From the NCBI GenBank assembly GCA_949025205.1, contig CARMXJ010000006.1, positions 1-44,425 on the forward strand: a stretch of DNA of 44,425 bases, in the 5' to 3' direction. The notes under the pieces are model-generated. The model saw nothing but the letters and a program-made list of their open reading frames with translations. It was not told where the DNA came from and made no database searches. Source of the DNA: an uncultured Bacilli bacterium (GTDB taxonomy: Bacteria; Bacillota_I; Bacilli_A; RF39; UBA660). The translations under genes and the position numbers were made by a program. Position 1 is the stretch's first letter. Every line of letters starts with the position of its first letter. Positions 40,518 to 44,425 of this stretch are shown here, piece by piece.

Positions 40518-42134
40518 CTATTTCTCTAATACTTCCATAACATTAGGCACTAATTGTTTTTTTCGCGACAACAAATCTTGTACGTAAGTACCTTGCGTAA
40601 ACTCTCCATCATTAAAGATTTCTCTTATAATACCTTCCGACTTTCGATCATAAAAAACATAAGAACCATTTTTTTCAATATCTGTAATTAAAGCGATGAC
40701 TAAATTAAACTTATCGCTTGCCAAAACATCAATTTGATCAATGAAATTATCCATATCAGCTTTTATATCATCATAATCCATAGTAAATATTTGGCTAATT
40801 CCCGCTACTTTATTGTTGGTTCTAAAAGTTTTAATATCCTCTTCTAGCAAATCTTCTGCTTTTTTACCCTTAATAGAAAAACCAGCTTTTACCATATTAT
40901 GTCCATATTCTGTAACATCAACACCAGCAATCTTAGAAAGCTCTTTAACAACTCGTTTATCTATTTCTGTTGTAGTAACAGATTTTAATAAAAGAGTATC
41001 CGATAAAATAGCAGATAACATTAAACCAGCCATATCTTTTGGAATTGGAACACCATTTTCCTTATACATATGGTAAATAATAGTACAAGTGGATCCTACT
41101 GGCATACTTCTAAAATTAATAGGAGTAGGAGTACCAATGTTTAATAAATTATGATGATCAATAATTTCCTCGATTACTGCTTCTTCAATCCCATCCACAC
41201 TTTGGCTAAAGCCATTATGGTCTACTAAAATTACTTTTAATTTTTCAAATTGATTGACTTCATTAATTTTTAATAAACCTAAACATTTATTGGACTTATT
41301 CACAACTGGATAATTTGTGTGTCCAAATTTTTCACTCAATTCCAAAAAATCCGTACGATAATCCAAAGAATTTACAGTCACGGGATTTGTACAATCTAAA
41401 ATCGTTGAAATATAATTAGACAGCAAAATTGTATTGGCTGTATGATAAGTATCTAAATCTGTTTTTATAATACTAATTTTATTTTGTTTGGCTTTAGTTA
41501 GCAAGTCTTCTGGCAAATCATATCCACCAGTAACAATAATAAGTTGCACATTAGATTCTATTGCATATTCTATAACTCTATAGCGATCTCCAACAATCAT
41601 AATATTTTCTGAAGATAAATTAATCTCATCTAGTATCGTTTGACTCTTAAAACTAGCTGCTACAATTGTCCCCGAAAACTCTTCTTTATAATTTAAGACA
41701 GCATGAGCATGCAAAACTTTTAAAAGATTATCTAAATTCGTATGAAGAGTATCTTGATCTCCGCTAATAAACTGTTTGGCTAATTCTTTTAAAGTAATTA
41801 ATCCCTTTAATTTTTTATTCTCATCCACAATACAAATTCCAGTTTCTTCTTCCCTTTGCATAACATAAAATGCATCGTGAATAGAAGCATTTTCATACAC
41901 AAATGCATTCTTATTATATTTCATATTGCGAATTTGTACCTTAACATCGTTTAAATATTCCGGTTCCTTTACTCCAAAATAATCAAGTACATATTTAGAT
42001 TCTTGATTAATATGTCCAAGAACTTTTGGTACTGTATTATATCCAAGTTTATTTTTTAAATAAGACAAACTAATACTCGCACAAACACTATCTGTATCTG
42101 GTTTTTGATGCCCAAAAATATATATTTTTTCCAC
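40518..42134 (-). CDS. ppaC: Manganese-dependent inorganic pyrophosphatase with regulatory CBS-DRTGG insert
   Basis: A 538-aa family II (DHH) pyrophosphatase that hydrolyses PPi to phosphate. The N-terminal DHH domain has GHQKPDTDSVCAS; the split second half has LVDHNGF, IIDHHN and, in the DHHA2 domain, SRKKQLVPNV. Between them lie two CBS motifs (FVYENASIHDAFYVM, DENKKLKGLITLKELAK) flanking a DRTGG domain, the layout of clostridial CBS-PPases that are inhibited by AMP/ADP and activated by ATP or diadenosine polyphosphates. The length is normal. It is the only gene in its unit. Confidence 0.93.
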   Translation of the reverse strand: MEKIYIFGHQKPDTDSVCASISLSYLKNKLGYNTVPKVLGHINQESKYVLDYFGVKEPEYLNDVKVQIRNMKYNKNAFVYENASIHDAFYVMQREEETGICIVDENKKLKGLITLKELAKQFISGDQDTLHTNLDNLLKVLHAHAVLNYKEEFSGTIVAASFKSQTILDEINLSSENIMIVGDRYRVIEYAIESNVQLIIVTGGYDLPEDLLTKAKQNKISIIKTDLDTYHTANTILLSNYISTILDCTNPVTVNSLDYRTDFLELSEKFGHTNYPVVNKSNKCLGLLKINEVNQFEKLKVILVDHNGFSQSVDGIEEAVIEEIIDHHNLLNIGTPTPINFRSMPVGSTCTIIYHMYKENGVPIPKDMAGLMLSAILSDTLLLKSVTTTEIDKRVVKELSKIAGVDVTEYGHNMVKAGFSIKGKKAEDLLEEDIKTFRTNNKVAGISQIFTMDYDDIKADMDNFIDQIDVLASDKFNLVIALITDIEKNGSYVFYDRKSEGIIREIFNDGEFTQGTYVQDLLSRKKQLVPNVMEVLEK

Positions 42135-42191
42135 ATTATCACTCCCTTTGGCCTCTGGTAGTATACCACAATTCTAAAAAATTACAACTTT

Positions 42192-44369
42192 TTAACGACT
42201 TAAAACATCTGCTCGTTCTACATCCAAGGAAGAATTATTGTTTAAAGTAAGCAAATAATTTTCTAAAACCTCTTTCATTTTTTTATACCCCACTTCATTC
42301 ATATGATCTACAAAATTATCATGAGGATACAATCCGCGAGACTCCGCTAAAAAATTAGATCCAAAATCCCACAAAAAATATTCTTTTTTAAATTCATCAA
42401 AATTTTTTCCTTCCGCTACTCGTATAAAACTTTTTGCAGCTTCTATAAATGAACCACCATTTTGCAAAATCCAATTCTCAATCCCAACTCCACCTAAGCC
42501 ACCTTGTGTTGAATCCTTTCGACTTGGTTTATATACATTTGCTTGTTTTAATATCTGCTTAGCCAAAACAATATTACCTAAAACTTGCTTATATTTTCTC
42601 TCCTCTTGCTTTTTTATAGTACCCAAACAATCTTGAATTGCTAAGTCCGTAGTGTAAGATACCTTATCCGTTTTTTGCGTAAAAGTAATATCTATTTTAA
42701 CCGGCACCTCTATTCCTTCAACATAAGCTTTTTTCAATCTAAACTGTCCATCAATAACATCAGATTTATCTTTTTGATGAAAGGCTTGTAATAAGTCTTG
42801 TTTTAAATTTTCAAAATTAGAATGATTGAGTAGGATTGATCGGTCCAAACGCATTACGAAATCAAAATCAATATCATCAGGAACATAAGTTCCTCTACCA
42901 GTAGAACCTGTATCTAAAAATTCTACAAATCCATTTCTTAAATCATTACCAATACTTGTCCTTAAATCTAAATCATATTTTTGTAAAACATTTTGAACTG
43001 CTTGATATATTCCTTTTCGGTAAAGGGCAAGCTCTTCTTTTCCTTTTTCTCGTTCTTCTAAAATAGAGTCTACAGAAATAAGGTCAATTTCTTTTGAAAA
43101 AGAATAGTGCTCCTCTTCGTAATAAGAAAGACCTGCCATTTTTCTTCTTAATAAATCATAATTATTTGGAGTAAAAACCACTTTGCCAGAAAAATCCGCA
43201 ACAGGAATATAAAATCCATTCAAAGCAATTTCCAAACCTACTCTTTTATCATATTCTTCCATTAAAATACAATTAATTTCACTAGAAGCAAATCCCGTAC
43301 GAATTCCATAATGATTATCTTCCATAGTACGAAATATTTCCATTTTTTTCCTATCAAATTTGTTAGGGATATATTCTTTTCCACCAGGTCCTCTAGTAAC
43401 AATAAAGCGTTCATCATTCTTAAGTAGAAAATAGATTGGGCCAAAACCTTTAGATGGTGTATTCATAATCATTCTTTCTATACTCTCTTTTTTTTCTAAA
43501 ATCTTAGACAAATCTGTATCCAAAGGAGTAGAATCTCCACCTGCACTTGCTCCTAAAAATTCTTTTGCAACACTTCCATTCTGCAAAATATTATGTAGAT
43601 AATCAATCTCTTTAATCCCTTTAATAAAATCTCCAACCTCTAAAGTTACTTCTTGCTCTGCAAACTTTCTATTTCTTACATCAGCTTTCTGAATTTTCTC
43701 TTTCAAATAAATTTTTAATTCATCTAAAGTATCAAAGCCTGCAAAATGAAAATACATTTTTACAATTCGATCAGGCAAATGATAAGAAACAGTACCATTT
43801 GGAGAAAAAACTTCTACCAAATGTTGAATATCTTTTATTGTATCTCCTGATAAAATATTCGTTTCACTTTTACCAGTTACAGTATTATTATATAAAGTAT
43901 TTAAATGGTTAACAAAAACTTTCATGACTTCTTTTTGATGATCATCAAGTTGTTCATAAGTAATAAATTTAGAGGAAATATCCAAAAACAATTGATTTCC
44001 TATTTCTAAATTTTCTATATAATCTTTTAAAGATTTATTATTTGAACCTATAGCAGCTTTTATCAAATCAGAAAAAATGATGATATCTCGCCATACATTT
44101 TCTCCCCATACATTTGTTTTTTTCAGATTAGAAGGTTGGTATTTAAGCATTGGTGACACTAAAGAATCTTTCGAAAAATTAAAATCATAGTCAGGATGTA
44201 AAAATTTGAATACAGAAAATATTTTTCCCGTAATAGGAAGATTATTTTTAAGAAAAATAGATTCTAATTTTTTTAATAATTCTAAAGGATCATTGTCTAA
44301 TAAACACAATTGACCTATTACACTCTTAAAATTTGAAATTTCTTTTGCGTTGGAATACTCTATTTGCAA
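42192..44369 (-). CDS. Large polymerase-beta-type nucleotidyltransferase (725 aa), novel architecture
   Basis: From about residue 490 the protein shows the nucleotidyltransferase core: a helix, then DTGSTGRGTYVPDDIDFDFVMRLD (GS motif and the D-x-D-x-D metal ligands), a third acidic position in PVKIDITF, and a following helical module with GGLGGVGIENWILQNGGSF, like the central domain of archaeal CCA-adding, OAS and poly(A) polymerases. The first 480 residues are helical and unassigned; the middle has GPIYFLLKNDERFIVTRGPGGKEYIPNKF and GFYIPVADFSGKVVF. It could be a tRNA/RNA-tailing enzyme or a CD-NTase-like defence protein; no partner genes are visible. The only start at the beginning of the frame is TTG (44369) without a good ribosome binding site, and an in-frame TGA lies about 20 bp upstream, so the true start is uncertain. 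Confidence 0.6.
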   Translation of the reverse strand: MQIEYSNAKEISNFKSVIGQLCLLDNDPLELLKKLESIFLKNNLPITGKIFSVFKFLHPDYDFNFSKDSLVSPMLKYQPSNLKKTNVWGENVWRDIIIFSDLIKAAIGSNNKSLKDYIENLEIGNQLFLDISSKFITYEQLDDHQKEVMKVFVNHLNTLYNNTVTGKSETNILSGDTIKDIQHLVEVFSPNGTVSYHLPDRIVKMYFHFAGFDTLDELKIYLKEKIQKADVRNRKFAEQEVTLEVGDFIKGIKEIDYLHNILQNGSVAKEFLGASAGGDSTPLDTDLSKILEKKESIERMIMNTPSKGFGPIYFLLKNDERFIVTRGPGGKEYIPNKFDRKKMEIFRTMEDNHYGIRTGFASSEINCILMEEYDKRVGLEIALNGFYIPVADFSGKVVFTPNNYDLLRRKMAGLSYYEEEHYSFSKEIDLISVDSILEEREKGKEELALYRKGIYQAVQNVLQKYDLDLRTSIGNDLRNGFVEFLDTGSTGRGTYVPDDIDFDFVMRLDRSILLNHSNFENLKQDLLQAFHQKDKSDVIDGQFRLKKAYVEGIEVPVKIDITFTQKTDKVSYTTDLAIQDCLGTIKKQEERKYKQVLGNIVLAKQILKQANVYKPSRKDSTQGGLGGVGIENWILQNGGSFIEAAKSFIRVAEGKNFDEFKKEYFLWDFGSNFLAESRGLYPHDNFVDHMNEVGYKKMKEVLENYLLTLNNNSSLDVERADVLSR

Positions 44370-44425
44370 AAATCGAGTAGAGAAAACTTTTCAATAATTA
44401 TTGAATGCTTTTCCCTCTCACACCA

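Noticed and set aside
1..44425. A and T homopolymers as phase-variation tracts
   Set aside because: Runs of 6-9 A or T are expected throughout such AT-rich DNA; only the two G10 tracts stand out from composition.

Overview
The window looks like chromosomal DNA from a low-GC, anaerobic, host-associated Bacillota (a gut-type Bacilli or Mollicutes-related lineage). The base composition is strongly AT-rich. The genes use sigma-A-like promoters and AGGAGG-type ribosome binding sites. TGA, TAA and TAG all act as stops. The content fits an anaerobe: a type VII secretion (T7SS) locus, PduL phosphotransacylase, rubrerythrin, a CBS-type manganese pyrophosphatase and a pheST operon under a T-box. The species cannot be named from sequence alone. 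I saw no rRNA, tRNA or CRISPR array.

Layout. (1) 30-10462, minus strand: a T7SS effector locus. It opens with a fused double-WXG protein, then two WXG100-like partners, a 164-aa helical partner, a 1979-aa effector ending in a papain-like Cys-His-Asn domain, a candidate immunity protein, a zinc-ribbon membrane protein, YukD/EsaB and the FHA/membrane half of EssC at the window edge. (2) 10.6-16.7 kb: small housekeeping genes (MntP/YtaF-like, Dus, PduL, ASCH, orphan RelB/DinJ, a degenerate histidine phosphatase, a small export-type membrane protein). They surround an Fst/par-like type I toxin-antitoxin module at about 12.16-12.45 kb, and end with a 385-aa protein whose promoter spacer contains ten consecutive G residues. 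(3) 17-19.6 kb: a two-component system and a small membrane protein. (4) 19671-21147: a complete ISL3-type insertion sequence with a perfect 8-bp target duplication, separating a 1511-aa surface protein (NPCBM, transglutaminase-like, F5/8C and Ig-like parts) from its probable terminator. (5) 26-32.3 kb: a seven-gene operon under a T-box of probable phenylalanine specificity. A PTPS/QueD-like protein, two SDRs, a YqfO/NIF3-insert-like protein and a phage-type P-loop kinase precede pheS and pheT. (6) 32.4-44.4 kb: an Rpn-type nuclease, a coiled-coil membrane protein, rubrerythrin, guanylate kinase, a coiled-coil/small-protein pair, a pilin-like lectin-fold surface protein with a coupled broken HTH gene and a divergent XRE regulator, a manganese pyrophosphatase and a large nucleotidyltransferase.

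The strongest signals beyond routine annotation are two G10 tracts in this AT-rich DNA. One lies inside the T7SS effector gene (codons 88-91). The other lies exactly between a perfect TTGACA and a perfect TATAAT upstream of the 385-aa gene. Both are where slipped-strand phase variation would switch a gene on or off, so this cell may randomise a secreted toxin and a second, possibly nuclease-like, protein. The type I toxin-antitoxin module, the Phe-type T-box over pterin-enzyme-like and SDR genes, and the large polymerase-beta-type nucleotidyltransferase also deserve follow-up.
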